A program made the translations under genes and the position numbers. 64,000 bases of DNA from DAOTYH01 sp034435015 (GTDB taxonomy: Bacteria > Chloroflexota > Anaerolineae > Aggregatilineales > UBA3940). The stretch covers positions 50,736 to 114,735 of the forward strand of contig DAOTYH010000069.1 in assembly GCA_034435015.1 (NCBI GenBank), given 5' to 3'. The notes under the pieces were generated by a model. It searched no databases and was not told the origin of the DNA. It was given only the letters and a program-made list of their open reading frames with translations. Shown here one piece after another: positions 17,156 to 26,113 of this stretch (its first letter is position 1; every line of letters starts with the position of its first letter).

Positions 17156-17169
17156 GTTCGCATTCGAAC
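17156..17169 (+). promoter_or_regulatory. Perfect dyad upstream of the Acr3 gene
   Basis: GTTCG (17156-17160) and CGAAC (17165-17169) are separated by CATT, 39 bases before the acr3 ATG. The ATTCGAAC core resembles the ATTCGAA word before the ArsP-like gene, so it could be another ArsR site. Confidence 0.35.
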
Positions 17170-17207
17170 GTCAAGTTGACATTGCTAGGCAAGGAGATCA
17201 ATCACCC

Positions 17208-18296
<1,089 letters not shown>

Positions 18297-18332
18297 CCCG
18301 GCAGGAAGGGCGGACAGCCTGATTGGCGCGGG

Positions 18333-18376
18333 GCGCTGGTGCAACAGCACTCTGTTGTGTCAGCGCTCTTTTGTTG
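18333..18376 (+). terminator. Terminator of the arsenic-type cluster
   Basis: An outer 6-bp stem (GCGCTG, CAGCGC) and an inner 6-bp stem (CAACAG, CTGTTG) are followed by TCTTTTGTTGTT, 36 bases after the acr3 stop. Confidence 0.82.
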
Positions 18377-18481
18377 TTCTTTGGGCTGGGCATCCGGTCT
18401 GTGTCTGTAACTTCCCATCGGCTTATACGTAATGATCGTTATGACATCACACGCTCAGATCGCTGGAGAGGCAGATTCCTG

Positions 18482-19225
18482 ATGGAAACACTGGGCCGCG
18501 TTTTATCTACCCTGCTTAAATCGCTCACGCAGTTAATCCCGCGCAGTGTCACCGACAGCATTGACTCGGTGGTTGACTTTGCCTATGCCCGCTTGTTCGG
18601 ACTGCCGTTTATTGTGCTGGGCTATCGTCAGACTGGCAAGACGACCCTGCTGGAGTGGCTGAGGCATGACGCCGCCTTTCTGGCTGAATTCAGCCCCGAT
18701 CCGACCGCCGCAGGCGGCGAGCCTGTGCCCGCCTTCACCACGCGCCTCAGCGCGGACGGCGGGGCACTGCGCCTGCGCCCCCGTCGTGATGTGGGCGGCG
18801 AGTACTCGATGTGGGATACAGACTGGGCAGAGCTGTTCCGCCAGACCAAACCGAGAGGGATCATCTTCCTGATCGATCACACCAACCCTGCCCAGCACAA
18901 GGACGCGCTCAACTTCGTCCTGCAAATGCTGGATGATGAAGAGGCCGCCCGCAAGCCGTTGCGGATGTTCACCTTGCTGGTCAATAAGAAGGACCTTTGG
19001 GGCGAGGATGTGACGGTGGAATCGATTCTGGAGAACTACCGCAACGAAACGCGCCGTCTCAAATCGCAGGCTGTACGGCTTGGCTACCGCTATACGATCC
19101 GTTCCACCAGCCTCGTGACCGGTGAAGGGGTCAGGGAGGCCATGATTGACTTCTTTGATGCCATCCGCCCACGGTCCCAGCAGGCCAGCCAGCCGAGGCC
19201 GGCGGCTGAGGGCATCGGCGCATGA
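18482..19225 (+). CDS. Arf/Ras-like P-loop GTPase family protein
   Basis: A 247-residue protein. An amphipathic N-terminus (METLGRVLSTLLKSLTQLI) may contact membrane. The P-loop GYRQTGKTTLLEWLR is followed by a large insertion, an atypical G3 region (SMWDTDWAELF with no Gly where DxxG is expected), the strand GIIFLIDHTNP, a clear G4 LLVNKKDLW and a G5-like RSTSLVTGEG. The order of motifs fits an Arf/SRP-receptor-beta-like GTPase with a modified switch II. The ATG at 18482 follows GAGAGG. The stop overlaps the start of the next gene (ATGA), so the two proteins probably act together. Confidence 0.72.
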   Translation: METLGRVLSTLLKSLTQLIPRSVTDSIDSVVDFAYARLFGLPFIVLGYRQTGKTTLLEWLRHDAAFLAEFSPDPTAAGGEPVPAFTTRLSADGGALRLRPRRDVGGEYSMWDTDWAELFRQTKPRGIIFLIDHTNPAQHKDALNFVLQMLDDEEAARKPLRMFTLLVNKKDLWGEDVTVESILENYRNETRRLKSQAVRLGYRYTIRSTSLVTGEGVREAMIDFFDAIRPRSQQASQPRPAAEGIGA

Positions 19226-19875
19226 TGCCTGATCTGGTCATCGAATACGGGCTGGACGGCGGCCAGCCCGGTTACCGCTTCAGGCCGCCTGTCAGGGGCT
19301 TCAGTGAGGAGGTCCTGCGGGCGATCTGGCGGTGTGCGATGCCGCGCGGTCAGGGGTGGGGCGGCAATGACTATATCGGGGCACGGTCGCTGAAGTGCTT
19401 CCCCGTTGATGCCCGCACGGCGGCGCTGTCGCTCGTCACTGTCACCGATCAGGAGGATGAGATGGGGCGGCGGGGCATCCGCCGGGCTGAGATTACGCTT
19501 GTGCCGGCCCGCGAGTATCTGGTTCATCTGGAAAGGCGGCTGGAGACCTACCCCCCTTCCGTCTATGCGGCGGCGCACCGCCGGTTAACTCCCTACCTGT
19601 GGCGCCGCATTCTAGATAAGGCCGTGCCCAAGCTCAAGCGGGGCCAGCCGGTTGTGCTGGCTCATCCGTACACCAGCCCGGAGAGCTGGCAGGTCATGGA
19701 AGCGCTGATGCTGAAGCTGATCACCTCGCGGGCGGTACGGCTGATCGAGGGGTGGGGGTCGGTCAGCTCGTTTACCACGCTGGCGCTCGACTGGCGGGAT
19801 GAGTCGCGGCTGGTGGCGCTCCCGCTTGACAGGGCGCAGACCCTGCGCGGGGTGACGGTGATCGTGATCCCCTGA
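19222..19875 (+). CDS. Unknown protein coupled to a GTPase-like gene
   Basis: A 217-residue soluble protein that I do not recognise. It is rich in Arg and Trp, has no signal peptide or membrane helix, and appears as alternating beta and alpha elements: an N-terminal strand DLVIEYGLDGGQPGYRF, a middle helix YLVHLERRLETY, and a C-terminal half with VVLAHPYTSPESWQVMEALMLKL. It overlaps the GTPase-like gene by 4 bases and is followed by a convergent desaturase gene. It is most simply an effector, adaptor or regulator of that GTPase, but no sequence motif proves this. Confidence 0.65.
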   Translation: MMPDLVIEYGLDGGQPGYRFRPPVRGFSEEVLRAIWRCAMPRGQGWGGNDYIGARSLKCFPVDARTAALSLVTVTDQEDEMGRRGIRRAEITLVPAREYLVHLERRLETYPPSVYAAAHRRLTPYLWRRILDKAVPKLKRGQPVVLAHPYTSPESWQVMEALMLKLITSRAVRLIEGWGSVSSFTTLALDWRDESRLVALPLDRAQTLRGVTVIVIP

Positions 19876-19896
19876 GGCGGGACGGGGCTGTCTTTT

Positions 19897-21372
19897 CTAC
19901 CCGTTCAGGATCATCTTGGCCGCTAGTTTCCCCGACAGCATCACCATAGGCACACCGCCGCCCGGATGGGTCGTGCCGCCGGCAAAGTACAATCCGCGCA
20001 CATGGGCGGCCCTGTTTGGCGGGCGGAGGAAGATGTTGGTTGCCTTGTTGTTTGAGATGCCGTACAGCGCCCCGCGCCGTGCGCCCGTTATCCGTTCAAT
20101 GCCGGCAGGGGTCAAGTGGTGCTCAACCCGAATCCGGCCCCGAACATCCAGCCCATACCGCTCGGCCAGCAGAGCCAGCACACGGTCACGGTAGCCGGCG
20201 GCTTCTTTTTCCCAGTCGAAGGCTGGCCCAAGCGGCGGCGCGTTGACCATCACAAACCAGTTTTCACATCCCTCCGGTGCGTGGGAGGCATCGGCCTTGG
20301 AGGTGATGGCGACATAAATAGTTGGATCGGCAGGGGGGATGCCCCGCTTAAAGATGTCATCGAACTCGCGCGGGTAGTCGGGTGAGAAGAAGATGTTGTG
20401 CTGGGCCAATTGGGGATGCCGGCCTTCGACGCCCAGCAGAATCACAAAGCCGGAGCAGGACAGGCCAGCCCGCTCCAACCGCTTGACCTGCCGGCGGGCG
20501 GCTGGGGTGGACGGCAGGAGCTTTTCGTAGACAGTTGCCGCATCCACGTTGGCGATCACGGCGCTGGCCGGCTGGTAGACGCCGTCGGCCAATTCAACGC
20601 CCTGCACCCTGTTATCCTTGACCCGGATGCGGCTTACGGCTTTTCCGGTGTGGATTTCCACCCCCAGTTCTTCCGCAAGCCGGCTCAAGGCACGGGCGAT
20701 GGCATACACCCCCCCGCGCGGATACCATACCCCGCCGACCATCTCAACATAGGCGATCACGTTAAAAGCCGCTGAGGCCTGATAGGGGCTGGCCCCTGCG
20801 TAGGTTGCAAAGCGCCCCAGCAGTTGCCGCAGGTGCGGCGAGCGGATGTAATGCCGGATGGCGGCGTCCATAGTGCGCGTGACATCCACGCGCAGGACGT
20901 CGCGCAGGGGGACTTGGGTCAGCGTGCGCAGGGTAGGGGGATCGCTGTAGAGGAAGACAGGGGCGGTGATACGGTACTGGCGCGTGACGTGTGCCAGAAA
21001 GGCCAGATACCCCTCCGGGGCATGGGCGTCCAGCGCGGCGATCTGGTCAATCATGCGGGTCAGATCGCGGGTGGCATCGAGAACTATCCCGTCGGGGTAA
21101 AAGTAGCGCGTCGTCGGCTCGACGGGCATGAGCGTCAGGTAATCATCTAGACGGCGTCCCGCGGCGGCGAACAGGTCTTCTAACACGTGACGCATGGTGA
21201 TTACTGAGGGGCCGGTGTCCCATCGGAAGCCTGCCTCAGTGACCTCGCCCATCTTGCCGCCAAGAAAGCTGTTCTGTTCGTAGATGATCACAGGCCGTCC
21301 CGCGGCCGCCAAACGGATCGCGGCGCTTAAACCGCCTATGCCTGCGCCAATGACAACGACAGGGTTGCTCAT
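19897..21372 (-). CDS. CrtI/CrtN-family FAD-dependent phytoene-desaturase-like oxidoreductase
   Basis: A 491-residue flavoprotein. The N-terminal Rossmann motif VVVIGAGIGGLSAAIRLAAAG binds the FAD ADP, and the C-terminal GLYFAGGTTHPGGGVPMVMLSG is the CrtI-type FAD/NAD signature. WDTGPSVITM and GGVYAIARALSRLAEELG are also family marks. CrtI-type enzymes desaturate phytoene or squalene-like polyenes. No phytoene synthase or cyclase is adjacent, so the substrate is uncertain. The gene is monocistronic and diverges from the PAS kinase at 21628; the intergenic stretch holds a strong hairpin (21411-21444). Confidence 0.88.
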   Translation of the reverse strand: MSNPVVVIGAGIGGLSAAIRLAAAGRPVIIYEQNSFLGGKMGEVTEAGFRWDTGPSVITMRHVLEDLFAAAGRRLDDYLTLMPVEPTTRYFYPDGIVLDATRDLTRMIDQIAALDAHAPEGYLAFLAHVTRQYRITAPVFLYSDPPTLRTLTQVPLRDVLRVDVTRTMDAAIRHYIRSPHLRQLLGRFATYAGASPYQASAAFNVIAYVEMVGGVWYPRGGVYAIARALSRLAEELGVEIHTGKAVSRIRVKDNRVQGVELADGVYQPASAVIANVDAATVYEKLLPSTPAARRQVKRLERAGLSCSGFVILLGVEGRHPQLAQHNIFFSPDYPREFDDIFKRGIPPADPTIYVAITSKADASHAPEGCENWFVMVNAPPLGPAFDWEKEAAGYRDRVLALLAERYGLDVRGRIRVEHHLTPAGIERITGARRGALYGISNNKATNIFLRPPNRAAHVRGLYFAGGTTHPGGGVPMVMLSGKLAAKMILNG

Positions 21373-21410
21373 CTGTGGATGCTCCCAAGGGCAGATTCCG
21401 GACAGCTAAC

Positions 21411-21444
21411 AGGCCGCCAGACTGCCAGGCTGGGCTGGCGGCCT
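21411..21444. other. Perfect 10-bp hairpin in a divergent intergenic region
   Basis: AGGCCGCCAG (21411-21420) pairs with CTGGCGGCCT (21435-21444) around a 14-nt loop, 39 bases upstream of the crtI-like start. A terminator is not expected between divergent genes, so this may be a 5' leader structure of the desaturase mRNA or the end of an unseen transcript. Confidence 0.5.
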
Positions 21445-21570
21445 GGGTCGTCTGGCATGATAATATGCGGCAGGCAAATCCGCAACAGAGGGGCTGGGGC
21501 AACAGCTTCTGTCAGATCAGGGCGGCGGGACCTTTGCGCGGCTCTTCCCGAAGAGGCGGTTTTTTAACTG

Positions 21571-21579
21571 TGCTATAAT
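21571..21579 (+). promoter_or_regulatory. Extended -10 promoter for the PAS kinase gene
   Basis: TGCTATAAT is a perfect extended -10 element (TG-N-TATAAT) at 21571-21579, 49 bases before the kinase start. No good -35 is visible, as is common with extended -10 promoters. Confidence 0.5.
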
Positions 21580-21627
21580 GGTGCTAACTTTGTCCGTGTT
21601 CGTATTTTTGTAGTTGAGGGCAGGCCG

Positions 21628-23523
21628 ATGGCTCACAACTCAGCAGGTGATCGGCGTCTGTGTTGGTGGCCCCTTAGGCGGGTTCTGCCCGACAAAGACC
21701 GGCATAGCCGTCTTCAAAAGCGGTATGGTCAACTGCTTGAAAACCTTGCTGACTTCTGCCTCATCATTGACCGAAACTGGCGCTGTCTGTTGGCAAACAG
21801 GGCTGTAGGTGCTTTCACTGCTAAGCCGTACCACGAGGTGGTAGGGGCACGGCTGACGGATACTTTTCCCGATCTGGATCAAACTGACCTTTTCAAAGTC
21901 TGCCGGCAGGTGATGGAGGAGGGACATCCGCGGCAGTTTGTCACGACTCTGCTGTTGCCCGACGGGCCGGAGGGGTATTTTGAGGTGCGTGTCTGCCCGA
22001 TTGAGGAGGGCATTCTGTGCCTGGCACGCGACATCACCGCCGAGCGCCGGGCTGAGGTGGCCCTGCGTGAAGTGGAGAGACTCCAGCGGATGGTCCTCTC
22101 CTCAATCTCTGACTTCGTCTGGAGCGCCCGTGTCAAGGATGATCAGCAGGAGATGATCTACTTCTCGCCTGTGGTCAAGCAGATCACCGGCTATTCTGCC
22201 GAGGAGATGCTGAAGGAAGGGAATCTCTGGGAGAGGGTGATCCATCCTGACGACCTGGCTCGTTTTGCAGTGGCTGTGAGGAACGCACTCGGGGGGCGGC
22301 CTGTTCAGATCGAACATCGCATTGTGCGGCGTGACGGGGAAGTGCGCTGGGTGCGCAACAGCATCAATTCCTCGGGATCTGAGGCTGAGCTGGGGGTTCG
22401 GCTGGATGGGGTGGTAGCCGACATCACCGAGCGGAAGGAAGCTGAGGCCAAGCTTGAAGCCCGTGCCAGCCAGCTTGAGGAGGCCGTGAGCGTTCGCACA
22501 GCCGACCTGCAACTGGAGAAGATTCGGACTGAGGCAATCCTGTCCAGCGTGGCCGACGGCGTAGTGATACTCGGCCAGAATGGTGAGGTCCTGTTGGCCA
22601 ACCCGGTTGCGGCTCGATGGCTGGGAACGCTTCAACCGCCGGAGGATCAGGGGCGGCTGCGCGAAGCTCTGCAAGACATCGCCAAGCAGTTCATACACCC
22701 CCGTAAGGAAGACATCAGCCAGATCAGCCTGACCAACCTGGACTTGGAGGCCTGTTCTGCCCCCCTGATTCATGACGGGCGTCAGGCAGGGCTGGTGGTT
22801 GTGCTCCATGATGTCACCCGCTTGAAGGCTATGGATCGGCTGAAGACCGAGTTTGTGTCCAATGTATCGCATGAACTGCGTGCCCCGCTGACCGCACTGA
22901 AACTGTACATCAACCTGTTGCGGCGCGGGCTGGCCGAGAAGCAGGAGCATTATCTCTCCCAGTTGGAGGATCAGGCTAACAAGCTGGCCGCGTTAGTCAA
23001 CAACCTGCTTGACCTGTCCCGCCTCGACCGCGGAGCTATCCCCTTTGCGCCGGAGATGATCACGCTGACACCCCTGTTGCATGAGGTCATCAACACGTTT
23101 GCGGATGTGGCCTCCGATCACGGCCTGCAATTGATATCCAGCCTGCCCCCTGACCTGCCGCCTGTATATGCTGATCCGTTACAGATACGGCAGGTGTTCA
23201 CCAACCTGCTGAGTAATGCAATCAACTACACCCCCGCCGGCGGCACGGTTGAGGTCAAACTGGCTTACGAGGCAGAGTGGGTGCGCTGTACGATCAGCGA
23301 CACCGGTATCGGCATTCCCCCCGCTGAGATGCCCCGCCTGTTCGAGCGCTTTTTCAGGGCCAGCAACGCCCGGCATCACCACATCAGCGGCACAGGGCTG
23401 GGGCTGGCGATTGTCAAGGAGATCGTGGACCTGCACGGCGGCTCTATCTCGGTGGAAAGCGTGTTGGGTGAGGGGACTACCTTCCACGTCAAACTGCCTG
23501 TTTCGCCCCCGCCTAAGGAGTAA
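21628..23523 (+). CDS. Multi-PAS sensor histidine kinase
   Basis: A 631-residue cytoplasmic kinase with three PAS-like domains: about residues 30-145 (LENLADFCLIIDRNW; GILCLARDITAERRAE), 145-275 (ISDFVWSARVKDD, GYSAEEML, VVADITERKEAEAKLEAR) and 295-400 (ILSSVADGVVILGQNGEV). A short coiled coil links PAS2 and PAS3. The HisKA domain has its His in FVSNVSHELRAPL, and the HATPase_c domain has NLLSNAINYTPAGG, DTGIGIP and GTGLGLAIVKEI. No receiver gene is adjacent. A SUMF1-fold protein gene follows 6 bases later. The start at 21628 is the first ATG; its N-terminal 30 residues look non-domain. Confidence 0.9.
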   Translation: MAHNSAGDRRLCWWPLRRVLPDKDRHSRLQKRYGQLLENLADFCLIIDRNWRCLLANRAVGAFTAKPYHEVVGARLTDTFPDLDQTDLFKVCRQVMEEGHPRQFVTTLLLPDGPEGYFEVRVCPIEEGILCLARDITAERRAEVALREVERLQRMVLSSISDFVWSARVKDDQQEMIYFSPVVKQITGYSAEEMLKEGNLWERVIHPDDLARFAVAVRNALGGRPVQIEHRIVRRDGEVRWVRNSINSSGSEAELGVRLDGVVADITERKEAEAKLEARASQLEEAVSVRTADLQLEKIRTEAILSSVADGVVILGQNGEVLLANPVAARWLGTLQPPEDQGRLREALQDIAKQFIHPRKEDISQISLTNLDLEACSAPLIHDGRQAGLVVVLHDVTRLKAMDRLKTEFVSNVSHELRAPLTALKLYINLLRRGLAEKQEHYLSQLEDQANKLAALVNNLLDLSRLDRGAIPFAPEMITLTPLLHEVINTFADVASDHGLQLISSLPPDLPPVYADPLQIRQVFTNLLSNAINYTPAGGTVEVKLAYEAEWVRCTISDTGIGIPPAEMPRLFERFFRASNARHHHISGTGLGLAIVKEIVDLHGGSISVESVLGEGTTFHVKLPVSPPPKE

Positions 23524-23529
23524 CCCCTC

Positions 23530-24540
23530 TTGATCACCCCCAGCGGCCACGAACCCTTTCTTGGCGGCAGACCCGCTCCTCCTGAGCTGAGCGGTCAGGA
23601 GCCGATGCTCAGCGGCGAGCGGCTGGTTCATTTATACCGCGACTGGCTGATCCATCAGCTTAACAGCCCTCGAATCACCCACCTGCGGCGGGGCGTCATT
23701 GGCGACTGGCTGGCTCAGAATGGCGACACCCGTCCGGGGGTGGGGCTGGCACCGGACGGCCTGCCCGACATCGTCTGGTGCGCTGTGCCTGCCGGGGAGG
23801 TGTATCTGCGCGACTTTGATGAGCCGTTTGAGGTCAGGCGGTTCTTTGTCGCTAAATATCCCGTGACGTGGGAGCAGTACTGTGTGTTTCTGGAAGACCC
23901 GGAAGGGTTCGGCTCGCCGCAATGGTGGGAAGGACTGCGCTGGCGGGCCGAATACGACCGTGAGGCCCGGCTGGTGAACAACCGCCCTGCTCAGGAGGTC
24001 TCATGGTATGATGCAGTGGCATACTGCCGCTGGCTGACCAGCAGGCTGGGCTATGAGGTACGCCTGCCGACCGAATGGGAATGGCAACAGGCGGCTACCG
24101 GCGGCAATGCCGAGAACGTCTATCCATGGGGGCGGCGGGGAGACCCTCTGCATGCCAATACCCGTGAGAGCCGGCTGCGGCGGGCTACTGCTGTCGGGAT
24201 GTACCCGCATGGCGTTTCGCCGGTAGGGGCATTGGATATGAGCGGCAATGTGCTGGAGTGGTGTCAGAATCAGTTCAGACATCCCCATCACCTGGACCCC
24301 GATGGCGATGCTCACCGTACCCTGCGGGGCGGCTCGTGGTTTTTGATCCTGCATTTTGCCCGCAACACCTTCCGCACGGGCGATGACCCTTACCTGCGGT
24401 TTAACTCAGTAGGCTTTCGGCTGGCGGCGGATAACCCCCTGCCGCCTGAGTCTCGCCTGCCGGCACGTGCGCCGGCGGCTGAGACAGCGGAGGTGCCGGA
24501 AGGTGAAATTGTCCAGACAGAAGAAGGCGGCACCCCCTGA
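23530..24540 (+). CDS. SUMF1/FGE-fold protein lacking the catalytic cysteines
   Basis: A 336-residue protein whose residues about 75-305 form a formylglycine-generating-enzyme (SUMF1) fold: RRFFVAKYPVTWEQYCVF, PAQEVSWYDAVAYCRWLT, RLPTEWEWQQAATGG and GALDMSGNVLEWCQNQ. The catalytic segment reads GGSWFLILHFARNTFRTG, without the two cysteines of true FGE, so sulfatase maturation is unlikely. The N-terminal 70 residues and the Pro/Glu-rich tail are not assigned. A TTG start at 23530 is favoured by AAGGAG, which overlaps the kinase stop codon. Coupling to the PAS kinase suggests a shared signalling task. Confidence 0.8.
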   Translation: MITPSGHEPFLGGRPAPPELSGQEPMLSGERLVHLYRDWLIHQLNSPRITHLRRGVIGDWLAQNGDTRPGVGLAPDGLPDIVWCAVPAGEVYLRDFDEPFEVRRFFVAKYPVTWEQYCVFLEDPEGFGSPQWWEGLRWRAEYDREARLVNNRPAQEVSWYDAVAYCRWLTSRLGYEVRLPTEWEWQQAATGGNAENVYPWGRRGDPLHANTRESRLRRATAVGMYPHGVSPVGALDMSGNVLEWCQNQFRHPHHLDPDGDAHRTLRGGSWFLILHFARNTFRTGDDPYLRFNSVGFRLAADNPLPPESRLPARAPAAETAEVPEGEIVQTEEGGTP

Positions 24541-24581
24541 GCCAGAGAGTGCCGCGTATCTCTTCATGTGTTCCCTTGACT

Positions 24582-24609
24582 TGAGCTTCCAGCCAGACGA
24601 GGAAGCTCA
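24582..24609. terminator. Hairpin between convergent genes
   Basis: TGAGCTTCC (24582-24590) and GGAAGCTCA (24601-24609) form a 9-bp perfect stem with a 10-nt loop between the SUMF1-like gene and glnA. It could act in both directions; there is no U tract. Confidence 0.5.
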
Positions 24610-24617
24610 CCTGCCGG

Positions 24618-25949
24618 CTACAGCGTCTCCAGATAACGCTCCAGCTCCCACTGGGAGACCTGTATGCGGTATTCTTCCCACTCCGTGCGTTTAGCCCGCA
24701 GATAGGCCGACATGATGTGCTCACCCAGTGCATCATGCAGGAGGCTGTCTGCTTCCAGCTCCTCCAATGCCTCACCAAGTGTGCCCGGCAGTGTCTTGAT
24801 CCCGCGTGAGGCTAGGTCTTCCGGTGAGAAGTGAAAGACATCCTCGTTGACCGGCTCTGGTGCTTGGAGGCCGCGCTCAATGCCGTCCAAGCCGGCCCTC
24901 AGCATGGCCGCAAAGGCCAGATAGGGATTGCAACTGGGGTCAGGGAAACGCAATTCGGCGCGGGTGGCCTCCTCACGGCCCGGTGTGAAACGCGGGATAC
25001 GGATCAGGGCCGAGCGGTTGATCTGTGCCCAGCAGATGTACACCGGCGCCTCATAGCCGGGGGTCAGGCGTTTGTAGCTGTTGACGGTCGGAGCGACCAC
25101 GCCGGCCAGCGCCCGCGCATGTTCGAGTTGGCCGGCGATGAACCCATAGGCTACCGGCGAGAGCTTGTATTCGTCGTCAGCCTTGTAGAAGGCGTTACGC
25201 CCTGTTTTGATGTCCACCAAGCTCTGGTGGGTGTGCATCCCAGAGCCGTTGATCCCAAAGATCGGCTTGGGCATGAAGGTGGCATACACGCCGTAAGTGG
25301 CCGCAATGGCTTTGACGGTGTACTTGAACGTCATGGCGTTATCAGCGGCGGTCAGGGCGTCGGTATATTCGAAGTCAATCTCATGCTGTCCGATGGCGAC
25401 CTCATGATGGCTGGCCTCGACCTTCATCCCCATCTGCTCGAGTGCCAGCACAATATCGGCACGGATGGACTGGGCTTCATCTTTGGGCGAGAAGTCGAAA
25501 TAGCCGCCTACATCGTGAGGCACAGGAACAACGCGCTCTCCGTTGCCCTTTTTGAACAGGAAGAACTCCAGCTCCGGGCCGCACTGGTAGGCATATCCCT
25601 TCTGGCGGGCATACTCAACGGCACGCCGCAAGGCAGTGCGCGGGTCGCCCAGAAACGGGTCGCCGTCCGGGCCTTTGATGTCGCACAGCAGGCGTGCGCG
25701 GCGGCGTTCTGGGGACGTCCACGGCAGGACACGATAGGTGGCCGGGTCTGGCATCAGGAACATGTCGCTTTCCTGAATGCGGGCAAACCCCTGGATGCTT
25801 GATCCGTCAAACCATACTCCGCGTTCCAATGCGCCGTTCAGTTGGGCTACGGGGATCGTCACACTTTTGATCGTCCCCATAATATCAGTGAACTGAAGGT
25901 CAATGAAGCGGACACCGTCCGATTCGGCCTGTCTGGCGATCTCATGCAT
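24618..25949 (-). CDS. glnA: Glutamine synthetase type I (GSI-alpha-like)
   Basis: A 443-residue glutamine synthetase that makes glutamine from glutamate, ammonia and ATP as a dodecamer. Family blocks are clear: FTDIMGTIKSV, WFDGSSIQGFA, the metal-binding CGPELEFFLF, HHEVAIGQHEID, NGSGMHTHQSL, and APVYICWAQINRSALIRIPR. The length and lack of the adenylylation Tyr loop (the segment near EPVNEDVFHFSPEDL has Phe) indicate the GSI-alpha class, usually controlled by feedback or GlnR-like regulators rather than adenylylation. It has its own good promoter (25980-26007) and no partner gene. Confidence 0.96.
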   Translation of the reverse strand: MHEIARQAESDGVRFIDLQFTDIMGTIKSVTIPVAQLNGALERGVWFDGSSIQGFARIQESDMFLMPDPATYRVLPWTSPERRRARLLCDIKGPDGDPFLGDPRTALRRAVEYARQKGYAYQCGPELEFFLFKKGNGERVVPVPHDVGGYFDFSPKDEAQSIRADIVLALEQMGMKVEASHHEVAIGQHEIDFEYTDALTAADNAMTFKYTVKAIAATYGVYATFMPKPIFGINGSGMHTHQSLVDIKTGRNAFYKADDEYKLSPVAYGFIAGQLEHARALAGVVAPTVNSYKRLTPGYEAPVYICWAQINRSALIRIPRFTPGREEATRAELRFPDPSCNPYLAFAAMLRAGLDGIERGLQAPEPVNEDVFHFSPEDLASRGIKTLPGTLGEALEELEADSLLHDALGEHIMSAYLRAKRTEWEEYRIQVSQWELERYLETL

Positions 25950-25979
25950 GGTTGCCTCCCCCTCGCAAAAATTTGGGCT

Positions 25980-26007
25980 ATTCTACACCAACAAATAACT
26001 TTGTCAA
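25980..26007 (-). promoter_or_regulatory. Sigma-70-type promoter of glnA
   Basis: On the minus strand TTGACA (26007-26002) and TAGAAT (25985-25980) lie 16 nt apart. The predicted start is near 25973, giving a leader of about 25 nt before the ATG. Confidence 0.65.
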
Positions 26008-26113
26008 AAAGAGACCTCTATGGGCTGATTCGAAAGACACCAGTGGGGGTATAATGGTGAGGGAACTGTAGATACACCAACCGGGCGGGCAATCGGAAGA
26101 GAGAAGATAAGAC

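Noticed and set aside
17175..17180. A TTGACA promoter -35 box before acr3
   Set aside because: It is only 28 bases before the start codon, so the matching -10 would overlap the ribosome site.
19897..21372. Part of a carotenoid gene cluster
   Set aside because: No phytoene synthase, cyclase or other crt gene lies within the window, so only a CrtI-type fold can be claimed.
23530..24540. A diversity-generating retroelement target, because the C-terminal GGSW...GFRLA region has the C-type-lectin-like shape of such variable proteins
   Set aside because: I see no reverse transcriptase, no template repeat and no adenine-rich variable run in the window.
23530..24540. A formylglycine-generating enzyme for sulfatases
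   Set aside because: The two catalytic cysteines are absent and there is no sulfatase gene nearby.
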